Origin: Paraneptunicella aestuarii
GTDB lineage: Bacteria; Pseudomonadota; Gammaproteobacteria; Enterobacterales; Alteromonadaceae
NCBI RefSeq assembly: GCF_019900845.1
Contig: NZ_CP074570.1
Span: 1,302,001-1,366,000, forward strand
Direction: 5' to 3'
DNA length: 64,000 nucleotides
Each line of letters begins with the position of its first letter. Positions within the stretch are counted from its first letter, which is position 1. Positions 47,199 through 56,371 of this stretch are shown here, piece by piece. The position numbers and the translations under genes are program-made. Under the pieces are notes generated by a model that did not search any database, had not been told where the DNA came from, and saw nothing but the letters and a program-made list of their open reading frames with translations.

Positions 47199-47537
47199 AT
47201 GAATGACATGTTGAACAATGAACCTCATTGGGGGGCTCGTTTAAGGCACTTGCTGCAAAACCAGCAGAACTTAAAACAGCTCGTATTAGCCAGCGCGGTT
47301 GGCGTAGAAGAAAGTACTATTTCGCGGTGGTTAGCGGGAGGAAACATTAAAATAAGCCACCTGATTGCCTTATGTGAATACCTGGATGTATCTGTTGATT
47401 GGCTACTTCTGGGACGAGGCACTCCGGTGTTGCACAAATATGTCGGAGAAAACCACGACGCCTTGAAGAAGCTTCCCCAAGACATAAAAAGCGATTTGTA
47501 TCAGCTAATCGAAAAACTCTCCATACAGCCTGATTAA
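47199..47537 (+). CDS. Helix-turn-helix regulator (CI/XRE-like) next to the pilus locus
   Basis: 112 residues. Helix-turn-helix at about 25-75 (LVLASAVGVEESTISRWLAG, then YLDVSVDWLLLGRG), a short helical tail. The plan resembles the CI-like regulators at 20.7-21.7 kb. GGAG lies very close to ATG 47199; ATG 47211 is an alternative. It sits just upstream of the chaperone-usher genes on the same strand and may regulate them; the motif pair at 47735 would be a natural target. Confidence 0.8.
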   Translation: MNDMLNNEPHWGARLRHLLQNQQNLKQLVLASAVGVEESTISRWLAGGNIKISHLIALCEYLDVSVDWLLLGRGTPVLHKYVGENHDALKKLPQDIKSDLYQLIEKLSIQPD

Positions 47538-47890
47538 TTTTATTTAACCTGAGTTCAGATTATTTAAACAGGCTTTTTATTCCCTCCCCCTAAAAAAATA
47601 AGGCATTTGGTTGTTATAATTACCTTATTGGTTTGTGTTTTGTTTTTTCTTTTAATCTCTCTTTCAACTTTTTAATTCCCGCCGTCCTTAAATTGAACAA
47701 AGATTCGAGCTAAAAGACGATGTATTTAAATTATCTTGCGTGGCATGCAAGTAAATTGCGTGATGCGCAAGGTAAAACGCTTTACCGGATAAAAAGTTTG
47801 CCGTTAAATGGCTCTGGTATTTTTAAATATACCTTTTATGTATTTTCATACATCGGGTTTGGCTAAAGCACTAACTTATACGGATTGACT
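47538..47890. other. Long leader of the chaperone-usher locus
   Basis: 353 AT-rich bases between the helix-turn-helix gene and the chaperone gene. It contains the paired palindromic motifs (47735-47771) and presumably the main promoter. No ORF is seen. Confidence 0.5.
47735..47771. promoter_or_regulatory. Paired 17-bp palindromic motifs, site 1
   Basis: CTTGCGTGGCATGCAAG (47735-47751) and TTGCGTGATGCGCAAG (47756-47771), starts 21 bases apart, about two helical turns. The same motif recurs twice at 55592-55628. The likely role is as operators for the pilus genes. Confidence 0.6.
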
Positions 47891-48667
47891 ATGCGTTTAT
47901 TAACACTTTTTTCTTTAAAACAATGGCTGCTATTGCTGGTGGCAACGTCGCTTATTTTGGTCGCAGTACCCAAAGCAAATGCGGCCAATTTTAAACTGGA
48001 TAAAACACGGGTTGTGTTAGATGAAACCACCAGCAGAGATGAGATTCGTATTTATAACGATTCCGATGTTTTACAAAGTTTTAAAGTATCGCTCATTGAA
48101 ATGGAAATGAACGAAGAAGGCAGTTTGATTGAGGTCGAATCGTATGCCAAATCCGCGAAGCCTTACTTGCGCATAGGGCCGCGTATTTCCCGCGACGTTA
48201 AACCTCACACTTTCCAGAAGGTGCGCATTATTAAAAAGGAAAGCCCCAAAGCCGGGGAATACCGCTCTCATTTAGTGGTGGAAGCGCTCAACCAAGAGCC
48301 TGTTAAACAAGTGAGCGGCATTTTTATTCGCCCCAACCTGAAATACGTGATCCCTGTGTTTGTAGTGCAAGGACAAGAAGGCGGTGAGTTGCAATTTGGT
48401 GAACCTGTGGTGACGGACGAAGGAAAATTGGATTTGGTCATGACACGCACAGGGGAAGGTTCAGTGAGCGGCAATATTGTTGTCACCGACAAAAACAGCG
48501 AAGAAATCTACCGAGCTAACCAAGTCAGCATTTATCCAGAGCTATCGCGCCGCATGCTTAAAACGGAATTAAATATTGCCGACTTCAAGGGGCAGTCCCT
48601 GACCTTTATGTTGGAAGATCCCAAACAAGATAACGAGATTGTGGTGCAACGGGTACTGACCTTGTAG
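47891..48667 (+). CDS. Periplasmic pilus assembly chaperone
   Basis: 258 residues. Signal peptide ends at about NANA-A. Two immunoglobulin-like domains: strand pattern FKLDKTRVVLDETTSRDEIRI, then VKPHTFQKVRIIKKESPKAGEYRSHLVVEA with basic residues for subunit docking, and a C-terminal domain ending VQRVLTL. It binds the pilin-like subunits and delivers them to the usher. The closest type is the alternative (CS1/alpha-type) group rather than FimC, judged from the whole locus. ATG 47891 is used over TTG 47885. Confidence 0.82.
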   Translation: MRLLTLFSLKQWLLLLVATSLILVAVPKANAANFKLDKTRVVLDETTSRDEIRIYNDSDVLQSFKVSLIEMEMNEEGSLIEVESYAKSAKPYLRIGPRISRDVKPHTFQKVRIIKKESPKAGEYRSHLVVEALNQEPVKQVSGIFIRPNLKYVIPVFVVQGQEGGELQFGEPVVTDEGKLDLVMTRTGEGSVSGNIVVTDKNSEEIYRANQVSIYPELSRRMLKTELNIADFKGQSLTFMLEDPKQDNEIVVQRVLTL

Positions 48668-48730
48668 CCCACACCCCGTTTAAGTGTTGATGCAGGCGAT
48701 GGCTCGCTATGCATGGGCACTTAACGCTTC

Positions 48731-48778
48731 GCGATAAGCATAATAAAAGAACATAACAAAAGACATTTATGTTATCGC
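48731..48778 (+). other. Intercistronic stem-loop between chaperone and first pilin
   Basis: GCGATAA-g-CATAA (48731-48743) pairs with TTATG-TTATCGC (48767-48778), a 12-bp stem with one bulged base. No T tract follows, so it looks like a processing or stabilising hairpin rather than a terminator. Confidence 0.55.
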
Positions 48779-48913
48779 AAAGCAAAAAAGAGCAGTGAGA
48801 AAGCAGTAAGTAAAAAAGCAGTAAAACGAGAAACCAAACCAGGCATCAATAATAAAAACAACGGCCTGAAAAACATAAACACAGACATAAATAAAATCAA
48901 TTGGAGAGCAAAA

Positions 48914-49432
48914 ATGAAAAAATCCGTTACTTTACTCGGCGCTTTAACCTTAATGAGCTCCGCAGCGATGGCTGACACCTTTACTGTCGATGTGGATGTG
49001 GATGTGACACTGGGGGAAACTCCGCTATCGTTGGTGCAAACCGCCGCTATGAGCTTTCCGCAAGTGAAAGTGGACGAAGCTACAGTAGTGGGCGCTGATT
49101 GCCATTCTTCATCTAGCAATGGAACCGGGTTTGATAACAGAACGGCGACTAACGCCAATAGTCTGTGTCCCGGATTAAATGGTTCGGAATCTCAAGTTAC
49201 TTTTACAGGAGTGCCTAATGCGGTGATTTCAGTTACTCAAGGGTCAACTGCACAAACAACCAATGGTATGCGTTTTACTACTAACTATAACTCTGCTTTT
49301 ACGCGCACTTTGTCCGGAACAGATGGAACGACAAATGTTTCGATGCAAGGAACCATCACTATGGTAGACAAGGCTGCGGTTTCTGATGGCTTGTTAACCT
49401 TTACTTATGACGTGAGCGCCGCGTATCAATAA
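48914..49432 (+). CDS. Pilin-like subunit A
   Basis: 172 residues, secreted (cut near AAMA-DTF). It shows the signature shared by all seven paralogues of this locus: an N-terminal V-x-V strand, AMSFP, a first Cys (ADCHSS), then NSLCP with the second Cys, a GVPNA strand, GMRF, LVDK-type TMVDK, and the C-terminal FTYDVSAAYQ. The pattern of two Cys and a terminal tyrosine-containing strand suits donor-strand pilins; the DUF4402-like class is possible. First subunit gene, with GGAGAG before the ATG, so perhaps the major subunit. Confidence 0.8.
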   Translation: MKKSVTLLGALTLMSSAAMADTFTVDVDVDVTLGETPLSLVQTAAMSFPQVKVDEATVVGADCHSSSSNGTGFDNRTATNANSLCPGLNGSESQVTFTGVPNAVISVTQGSTAQTTNGMRFTTNYNSAFTRTLSGTDGTTNVSMQGTITMVDKAAVSDGLLTFTYDVSAAYQ

Positions 49433-49538
49433 GAACGCCTTTAATCCTAAAACATAGCTTGATAACTAGGCTATTTTTCCTCCTTGCTCCTTTTAGCAGT
49501 TGGGAGCTGAAGAAATACATACTGTAGAGAACAGAACA

Positions 49539-50057
49539 ATGAACAACGTGAACAAAATCTTTTTTACCACCCTAGCCCTGCTTTTTTCTAGTATTAGCCA
49601 GGCCGATACCTTTGACGTGGAAGTTGAAATCAACAATGTGTTGAATACACAGCCATTAACTATTGTGCAAACTCAGGCTATGAGCTTCCCTGTGATCACC
49701 ATTGACGAAGCTTCCACAGAAGGCACCTTTTGCTATGCATCTAATCGTAGCTATGAAAATGGCGGGAAGACGACAGCGACTAGCCTTTGTCCAAATATAG
49801 CAGTACCGGAGTCTCAGTTGACAATTTCAGGCACCAAGAATGCGTCAGTTTCAATATCTACAACATCGTCAGCCGAGATAAAAAACGGATTTCGATTTGA
49901 TGCGCTTAACAGTACAAGTGGCACCACCGTCGTTCTTTCCAATACTGATGGCACTTACGTAGATAATGTATGGGGAAAAGTAACGCTGGTTGATAAATCA
50001 GCAGTTGTCAGCGGTCTTATTACTTTCTCTTTTGATGAAACAGTGGCTTACCAATAA
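49539..50057 (+). CDS. Pilin-like subunit B
   Basis: 172 residues; signal peptide ends at ISQA-DTF. Cys pair in TFCYAS and TSLCPN, KNASVSIS in place of GVPNA, terminal FSFDETVAYQ. ATG 49539 is chosen; the frame opens earlier at 49500 but an upstream TTG would spoil the signal peptide. Gap of about 106 bases from subunit A. Confidence 0.8.
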   Translation: MNNVNKIFFTTLALLFSSISQADTFDVEVEINNVLNTQPLTIVQTQAMSFPVITIDEASTEGTFCYASNRSYENGGKTTATSLCPNIAVPESQLTISGTKNASVSISTTSSAEIKNGFRFDALNSTSGTTVVLSNTDGTYVDNVWGKVTLVDKSAVVSGLITFSFDETVAYQ

Positions 50058-50270
50058 AGCGCAATGCTAGCCAAAGGATCGTCATGACCGTTCACCTTTG
50101 TTTCGTTTTAAGCAGCCTTCAGCCGCAGGGAGCGGTTGCGGAGCCTCCATGGATGGCGTTTTGGCGAGTCCGCGTAAACGATGCTTAGGTGACATAGCTC
50201 TGACTGATAGCCTGGAATAATAGCCAAAAACAGTGATTAAAGCGTCAGCGGAAAGAAAGGGGGGAGTGCG

Positions 50271-50807
50271 ATGATATTGGGTAAATTACGTTCTGTTGTA
50301 TTGGCTGTTTTGCTGGCAGGCTTGTTTCTAAGCCTTCCCTTTGCGGTCTTTGGCAATAACGGTGGCAATAATAGCAATGAAACGGGAAGTGAAAATGAGA
50401 GCGAAAGCGAGGGGCAGACGGAAAATATCCCGCTAGAAATGCACCTATCTCGCCCCATGCGCTTTCCCAAAATCACCATTAATGAGGCATCAAAAGACGG
50501 CAGCGTGTGCGTCGCAAACGACGGTAAAAATCCGCAAGACAGTTTGTGCGCTAACGCAAAAGGTAATAGCGCTAAATTAACAATACGCGGCAATGCCAGC
50601 GCCCAAGTGTTTGTTCAGTCCGAATGGCAGGATGCACCGCAGCAAGGTTTTGCCTTTCGCTCCGCGGTTTCGCCCCAGCATTTAACCCTGGATAAAAACG
50701 GTAAGGCGGATGCTTATGTGCAAGGGCACCTGACCCTGGTCGATAAACACGCCGTCCGGGACGGTAGCTTGCCCTTTACCTATACCCTGCTGCTGAGCTA
50801 TCAGTAG
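50271..50807 (+). CDS. Divergent pilin-like subunit C
   Basis: 178 residues. Signal peptide cut near VFG-NNG. After it comes an Asn/Glu/Ser linker (NNSNETGSENESESEGQ) that replaces the usual N-terminal VxV strand, then RFPKITIN, Cys in SVCVAN, DSLCAN, LVDKHAV and a final FTYTLLLSYQ. The missing N-terminal strand suggests a special position, such as tip or terminator. Strong GGGGGGAG before the ATG. It has the highest GC of the subunit set. Confidence 0.75.
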   Translation: MILGKLRSVVLAVLLAGLFLSLPFAVFGNNGGNNSNETGSENESESEGQTENIPLEMHLSRPMRFPKITINEASKDGSVCVANDGKNPQDSLCANAKGNSAKLTIRGNASAQVFVQSEWQDAPQQGFAFRSAVSPQHLTLDKNGKADAYVQGHLTLVDKHAVRDGSLPFTYTLLLSYQ

Positions 50808-50875
50808 CGGTTGTGAATAGCGGCTATGAGTAGAAGCAGCTAATAGCAGCAAGCAATAGCTAAACAGGAATCAAT

Positions 50876-51436
50876 ATGAAAAGCAAAAAATACACACAAA
50901 GTTGGCCTGTGCGATTGGCATTGGCTTTAACCCTGACCTTGGCTTTTATCACCAATAAAGCCTTGGCAGAACAGTACTCTGTGGATGTGACCGTCAGCGC
51001 GTCACTAGACGAAGTGCCTGTTGTGGTCACGCAAACCCAGGCCATGACCTTTCCGACTATTAGTGTGTTGTCTGATACGTTGGAAGGGGCGGATTGTCAT
51101 TCCATTGATATCTCACATCCTAATGGAAATAGTAAAGGGTTTGATGGCACTGCAGCAACGACACGTAACAGTCTATGCCCAAATAGATCAGGAACGCCAG
51201 CCTCTTTTGAGATCACTGGCACGCCCAATGCTCTTATTCGAATATCAATCGTGATGCCGGTGCAAACGCAGTCGGGTGTCCGTTTTTCGGGGACTGGGTA
51301 TGAATATGATACAGTCGTTCCCAGCTCAGGCATGTATAAAACCAATCTTTCTGGCACTGTTGCCTTGGTGGACAAAAGCTTAGCCACGACAGCAGCGTTA
51401 AGCTTTACCTACGACTTTTCCGCTATTTATCAATAA
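50876..51436 (+). CDS. Pilin-like subunit D
   Basis: 186 residues. Long signal peptide, cut near ALA-EQY. VxV strand, AMTFP, Cys in ADCHSI and NSLCPN, GTPNALIRISI, SGVRF, LVDKSL, terminal FTYDFSAIYQ. CAGGAA before the ATG. Its stop is 23 bases before the start of subunit E. Confidence 0.8.
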   Translation: MKSKKYTQSWPVRLALALTLTLAFITNKALAEQYSVDVTVSASLDEVPVVVTQTQAMTFPTISVLSDTLEGADCHSIDISHPNGNSKGFDGTAATTRNSLCPNRSGTPASFEITGTPNALIRISIVMPVQTQSGVRFSGTGYEYDTVVPSSGMYKTNLSGTVALVDKSLATTAALSFTYDFSAIYQ

Positions 51437-51459
51437 TGCGCCCGAAATTGGAGTCAACA

Positions 51460-51975
51460 ATGAATATTAAAAACACGTTTCGTGCACTCTTGCACATTCT
51501 GCTGATTTGTCCTGTGTATGCCTTTGCGACCCAATACACAGTGGAAGTGAATATGGTGTCATCAATAAATAATGATGTCACACTCACTGAAACTCAAGCC
51601 ATGTATTTCCCTAATCTCGCCGTTAATCATTTTACCCAAATTGGGGCGACATGCGATACAGGCACAAATCAAAAGGGGGTGGATGGATTAACGGCTAATG
51701 AAAAAAACAGTCTATGCCCCAACAGTGCAGGTAAAGCTTCCATTGTTAGAGTGCGCGGTAATGCGGACGCCCTTGTGCGAGTATACAGGGGGGCGGCTAT
51801 TCAGGAGCAGGGTGGATTTAGGTATGCCGCCACACAGATTGAACAAGATTACAATTTGGGTAGTCAGGGTATTCAAGACCTTAGAACAGAAGGCTTCATA
51901 TCTCTGATCGATAAGTCTTTAGTTACCAGTGGCGTCTTAACTTTTAACTACGAAGTCAGGATTGTGGCTCAGTAA
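51460..51975 (+). CDS. Pilin-like subunit E
   Basis: 171 residues; signal peptide cut near AFA-TQY. AMYFP, Cys in ATCDTG and NSLCPN, GNADALVRV, LIDKSLV, terminal FNYEVRIVAQ (Tyr-Gln replaced by Ala-Gln). GGAG lies before ATG 51460; the frame also reads from 51436, inside the stop of subunit D, but without a signal sequence. Confidence 0.78.
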   Translation: MNIKNTFRALLHILLICPVYAFATQYTVEVNMVSSINNDVTLTETQAMYFPNLAVNHFTQIGATCDTGTNQKGVDGLTANEKNSLCPNSAGKASIVRVRGNADALVRVYRGAAIQEQGGFRYAATQIEQDYNLGSQGIQDLRTEGFISLIDKSLVTSGVLTFNYEVRIVAQ

Positions 51976-52191
51976 GGTTTGATTTAGTAGGGCTTGGCTG
52001 AGCAGAGTGCAGTAAAGCGAAGCGCCGTAGGCGGAAGTGTGCGCCGTCATTTTCAGTGACGGAACAACACACAATTTTATACCCCTGCGACGCTTCTGGC
52101 ACTCGCTGAGGCTTTCACCTATCTACTTAAACGCTCTCACACGAACTCATATAAGGGCATTCACACAAAACCACTAAACAAACAGGAATGC

Positions 52192-52743
52192 ATGATGAAA
52201 CATAGAATCGCCAATTTTATGCTTACTTTGTTGGGATTGGTTACTGTGCAGGCGCAGTCAGAAACCTACAATGTGGATGTCGAAGTGGCTTCATCGGTGG
52301 GGCAGAACTTACTGACTCTTGCTGAAACCCGACCTACTAGTTATCCCATTATTGCGGTAAATGATGCAACGCCGAACGATGCCCGTTGTGGAGCCAATAA
52401 TAAACCCAACGACATTGCTTTTGATGGTAATCCAGTGAACAACGTGAACAGCCTGTGCCCTCAGCTTACGGGTGAAACATCAATTATCCAATTTACAGGG
52501 GTGCCAAATGCAACAATTAATATAACGTATAGTGCGCCCATTCAAGACAAAGCCGGGATACGTTTTTCACTCGCTCACACAAATTTAACCACGCTAACGT
52601 CATTTACCTACAGCACTGCATTTCCGAGCACGGAGGGCATCTTGTATCGTAATATTTTTTCAAAAGTCGAACTCTACGACAAATCTCTAGTTATTGATGG
52701 CGTGCTTGATTTCACCTATGAAGTCACCGCCGCGTACCAATAG
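52192..52743 (+). CDS. Pilin-like subunit F
   Basis: 183 residues; signal peptide cut near AQS-ETY. VDVEV strand, Cys in ARCGAN and NSLCPQ, GVPNATINI, GIRF, LYDKSLV, terminal FTYEVTAAYQ. Double ATG, AGGA upstream. A gap of 216 bases before it holds a CCGTCA/TGACGG hairpin (about 52047-52066). Usher gene follows after 34 bases. Confidence 0.8.
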   Translation: MMKHRIANFMLTLLGLVTVQAQSETYNVDVEVASSVGQNLLTLAETRPTSYPIIAVNDATPNDARCGANNKPNDIAFDGNPVNNVNSLCPQLTGETSIIQFTGVPNATINITYSAPIQDKAGIRFSLAHTNLTTLTSFTYSTAFPSTEGILYRNIFSKVELYDKSLVIDGVLDFTYEVTAAYQ

Positions 52744-52777
52744 CGCATTATCTTAGGGCTGAAAGAGTTGTTAAGGA

Positions 52778-55393
52778 ATGTCTCGTCTCTTTTGGATTAG
52801 TTTCTTTCTGATTGGTCACTTTCTGTTTTGGCCTGTTATTACACAGGCCGAGGAAGAGGAGGTTGAAACGGATTTTGTGTTTGCCGACTTTCAGCTCGAT
52901 AACCGTAAAACGGGTGTCGAGCTGGATTTAGCCACGCGGGACTACGAACAGTTTTATCTGCTGTTGGACACTTTTAACGAGCAGTTTGTCAGCGAATTTG
53001 TGTGTGATGTTGCAGAAGGCGCATCAAGTGGCGAGTTAAACGGACTGTTCTGGGATGGCGCAGTATCTGTTCCTTTAGAGGCTGAAAAGTACGACTATTT
53101 TATTCAGGAGGGCGACTGCTACATTAATATTCACCTGCTGGACGCCCTTGAAGTACGTTATCGCTTCGATGAACATCGTCAAATCTTTGCCATACTCACC
53201 GAAGGTCGCCATCCCAAAACCAAGGCCATCAAGTTAGCCGCCCGCAAAGAAATGCTCGCCAAGCTTAAAGAGAAAAAATCTGCCAGCCTGGAGGTGCCCG
53301 ATCACTATTATTTGGGTACCCCCCCTGTACTGGATATTTCAGCCAATGACCGTTGGCAAAATAATCAGCATCGTTTAGGCACCTATGTTCAAAGTGTGTT
53401 CGACTTGTTGTATCACCAAACCGAAGCCCAGCTCAATTGGAACAAAGGGGATGCGCTGCGAGGCCGGGCGAAAATGTCGCGTAAAATCCCCTGGGGGGGT
53501 GATCGCTTGCATTACCAAATGGGGGATATTCAAAGTGGACGGCAAAGCTTGTTCAACTTGCCCAGTCGTGGGTTGGGTTTTAGTTTGGGGGAGCGACAAA
53601 ATGTCGGACAACGTGACAGTATGGACTTGTCGGGTTACACCCAGCCTTTTAGTGAGGTGGAATTGTATAAAGATGACTTGTTGGTGGATTTTATCGCGTT
53701 AGGTGAGGCGGGCTTTTACGAGTTCAAAAATGTGGATTTTAAGGAGCAGAGTACCCAGTACAAGATAAGGATCACCTCGCCAGAAGGGGATGTGACCGAA
53801 GAGTGGGTGCAAAGCCCGGGTGAACATGGTTTAACGGCGGGGGAATGGTCGCCGGGGCTAATTTATCTGGACAGCAGCCAAGCACTGTTTGAAGAAGTGG
53901 GAGGGAATAGGAGTGGACGATTGATGGCGGCAGATGTGCGTTACGCTTTGTCGGCGGAGCGGCTTGTGACACTCGGTGTAGAGTACAAAGATAATCCTTT
54001 TGGTCAATCTTTGGTGTATGGCACGGCGGGTGACCGCGACTTGTGGGGGTGGCACGCTGACGTGAAGCTGGGCTATGCCGATACTTGGTTATACCATGTG
54101 AATGTGGGCACACAACTGGATTTTTTGTTCGGTAAGCACAATGTGACCTTTTCCAGTAACAAGCTCCAAAACGACGACAATCTGAGTCAAAGTCATAGCG
54201 TTAATTGGGGCTTTCAATGGCAAGATGTGAACCTGAATTGGTCAGCGTCAAAATCCATATTGTCGGACAATCAGTCCTTGTTTCAAACCTTGGAATTGGG
54301 TTATAAAACCCAGCAATGGTCTTTGTCACTGCAAGGGCAACAGACCGATAACGAACGTTTTGTCAATCAGGAAGACACTCAAGCGAATGGCGAGGACGGG
54401 ACTTTGGCGCAAGGTGCGCAGGTTTCGGACAAAACACAGCACCGATCCTTCTCTGTTGTGGGATCGGCAAACGGCGACTTTGGCAATCTGAACGTGAGTT
54501 TTCGTCGAGACTTGGGCGCGTTCGGACAGCGCGCATTTGATTTAAGCTACAGCAAACGATTTCACGGCATCAATGCCGGATTATCCTTTCGTTGGGATCT
54601 CGCACAGAATACACGCAATACATCATTAAAATTGTCTCATCGCTTCGACGCGTTTCGTTTAAATGGCAGTGTGGGTTATAACGATACATCGGGTTGGTCT
54701 GTGGGGTTGGGCATTTCCTTTGGTTTGCTGTCTCACTCGCCCTTTTCCAGCTTGTCGAGCGTGTCGGCGCTGCGTACCTCAGAAGTGGAAATGACGCCTT
54801 TTTTGGACTTGAACGGCAATGCTCAATGGGATAGCGACGAGGATTTTCTACCACAAGTGTCACTGAAAGAGCGCAACAAAACCTTCCGTAAGCAAGTAGC
54901 AGAAAACAAGATCAAACTCTATGGTGTGGACGCCTACAATCCTAAACTTTTTACGGTGGATGACAGTGAGCTGGAAAACCCTTTTATCATGCCTACCTAT
55001 AGCGATATTCGTTTGGAGTCGCATCCCGGCGGCAAGGTGAATATCGCGATCCCTTTTCAGGTGCACTACGAACTGGAAGGCGAAATTCAATTGTTCGACG
55101 CAGCGGGCGAGCAGAAAGACCGCGTAGGACAGGTGCCTTTGCATTTATACAAATTGAATGAGGCAGACCCACTTTTTATTAAAACTTATTACTCCGAACC
55201 CGATGGCTTTTATGTGTTGGATAAAATTAAAGCAGGGCGTTATCGATTGGTGGTGGACAGCGAATTTATGCAAAACAAGTCGGTGGCTTGCACCCTCTGT
55301 GAATGGCATTTTGATACTCAGAACGCGGTGGATTATATTCTCTATGCTGACGTGATTGCGCTTACGTCCTTGCCAGAGAGGAAGGGTAGGTAA
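52778..55393 (+). CDS. Outer membrane usher-like protein
   Basis: 871 residues. Signal peptide ends near QAEE. An N-terminal periplasmic part (to about 190), then a long barrel with alternating aromatic strands. Inside it is a plug-like segment (SGYTQPFSEVELYKDDLLV, FYEFKNVDF) as in ushers of pili. The C-terminal quarter has carboxypeptidase-regulatory-like repeats and a Cys pair (CTLC). It matches the TcfC/CS1-type ushers in plan; the subunits thread through it to the surface. ATG 52778 is close behind AGGA, an imperfect ribosome-binding site. Confidence 0.8.
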   Translation: MSRLFWISFFLIGHFLFWPVITQAEEEEVETDFVFADFQLDNRKTGVELDLATRDYEQFYLLLDTFNEQFVSEFVCDVAEGASSGELNGLFWDGAVSVPLEAEKYDYFIQEGDCYINIHLLDALEVRYRFDEHRQIFAILTEGRHPKTKAIKLAARKEMLAKLKEKKSASLEVPDHYYLGTPPVLDISANDRWQNNQHRLGTYVQSVFDLLYHQTEAQLNWNKGDALRGRAKMSRKIPWGGDRLHYQMGDIQSGRQSLFNLPSRGLGFSLGERQNVGQRDSMDLSGYTQPFSEVELYKDDLLVDFIALGEAGFYEFKNVDFKEQSTQYKIRITSPEGDVTEEWVQSPGEHGLTAGEWSPGLIYLDSSQALFEEVGGNRSGRLMAADVRYALSAERLVTLGVEYKDNPFGQSLVYGTAGDRDLWGWHADVKLGYADTWLYHVNVGTQLDFLFGKHNVTFSSNKLQNDDNLSQSHSVNWGFQWQDVNLNWSASKSILSDNQSLFQTLELGYKTQQWSLSLQGQQTDNERFVNQEDTQANGEDGTLAQGAQVSDKTQHRSFSVVGSANGDFGNLNVSFRRDLGAFGQRAFDLSYSKRFHGINAGLSFRWDLAQNTRNTSLKLSHRFDAFRLNGSVGYNDTSGWSVGLGISFGLLSHSPFSSLSSVSALRTSEVEMTPFLDLNGNAQWDSDEDFLPQVSLKERNKTFRKQVAENKIKLYGVDAYNPKLFTVDDSELENPFIMPTYSDIRLESHPGGKVNIAIPFQVHYELEGEIQLFDAAGEQKDRVGQVPLHLYKLNEADPLFIKTYYSEPDGFYVLDKIKAGRYRLVVDSEFMQNKSVACTLCEWHFDTQNAVDYILYADVIALTSLPERKGR

Positions 55394-55736
55394 ATTAAAC
55401 TTGGAACCGGGGCTTACAAATGCCGCCACACCAACGACCACCGCATCATGGATCCCGGATGACTTACGCCTCCGGTGTGACGGTATAGGTGAAGCCGTGA
55501 GATTGCTCATATCTTGCCTTTCTCAACATCCCGTTAAGGAACGCGGTTTTCATCGCAATGACACCAGTATTAGAACAGCATCGCCACTCAACTTGCGTGG
55601 CACACAAGTCATTTGCATGCCACGCAAGTTAAAGTGCTCCAGAATTCGGTTTTTCATGCCGTTACCTTGTTTACAGCAGATGTCTGCGTGCCTTCAAAAA
55701 GAAGGTCTTTAACAAAACATAAAACAAGGTAACACA
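55394..55736. other. Intergenic region before the seventh subunit
   Basis: 343 bases between usher and subunit G, with the motif pair at 55592-55628 and a ribosome-binding AAGG just before the pseudogene start. Frames crossing it are unsupported. Confidence 0.45.
55592..55628. promoter_or_regulatory. Paired 17-bp palindromic motifs, site 2
   Basis: CTTGCGTGGCACACAAG (55592-55608) and, inverted, TTTGCATGCCACGCAAG (55612-55628; reverse complement shares 16 of 17 bases with 47735-47751). Start spacing is 20 bases, close to the 21 at site 1. It lies 109 bases before the broken subunit gene. Confidence 0.6.
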
Positions 55737-56276
55737 ATGAAAAAACACATTATCAATGCCATTCTTTTAGGAGCACTTATTACTGCACTTCCTCTTTCTG
55801 CTACGACATACACATTATCGGTAGAAATTAACTCTCGATTGGGGGAGTAACCTCTGACAGTCACCGAAACTCAAGCAATGTCATACCCTGTATTGGATGT
55901 GAATGATGCGACATTGGTGGGATCGTACTGCATGGCTAACGATCAACCTAACACGCTGGCATTTAATGGCGAAGCGGCTAACGAAGCGAACAGCTTGTGC
56001 CCTAATTTGACAGGGGATGGTGCCATAATACAGCTTTCTGGCGTAAAAGGAGCCACGGTCACAGTCAACAAAGTCATAACAAAACAGGAAAAAGGCGGAG
56101 TGGCATTTGCTCATTACACTGGAAATCCATGGAGTGATGTACGTAATTACCAATTATCGGCGACTAGTGGCACCGTTGGAGTCGGTTTATGGTCGCGCGT
56201 GACGTTAGTCGATAAATCCTTGGTAACGGATGGTATCTTGGATTTTACTTACGACATTTCTGCTGCCTACCAGTAA
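55737..56276 (+). pseudogene. Pilin-like subunit G, interrupted by a stop codon
   Basis: 180 codons in one frame with a single internal TAA at 55848-55850. Before it: ATG, signal peptide (ALPLSA), VxV strand, RLGE. After it: PLTVTETQAMSYP, Cys in SYCMAN and NSLCPN, LVDKSLV, terminal FTYDISAAYQ. The stop stands where the relatives have an ordinary residue; one change from CAA would explain it. No frameshift is needed. It may be a recent pseudogene, a phase-varying or read-through gene, or a sequencing error. Confidence 0.85.
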
Positions 56277-56371
56277 CCTCCTTTTCTCTGCCTATACACC
56301 CACTGTCATGCCGGGCGGCGCAACCGACCCGGGATCCAGAGGGGCTTCAACGGTAATAACCAGTTCCACAA

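Noticed and set aside
55145..55510. Minus-strand frame of 121 codons across the end of the usher gene
   Set aside because: It is mostly antisense to the usher, whose coding sense is well supported.
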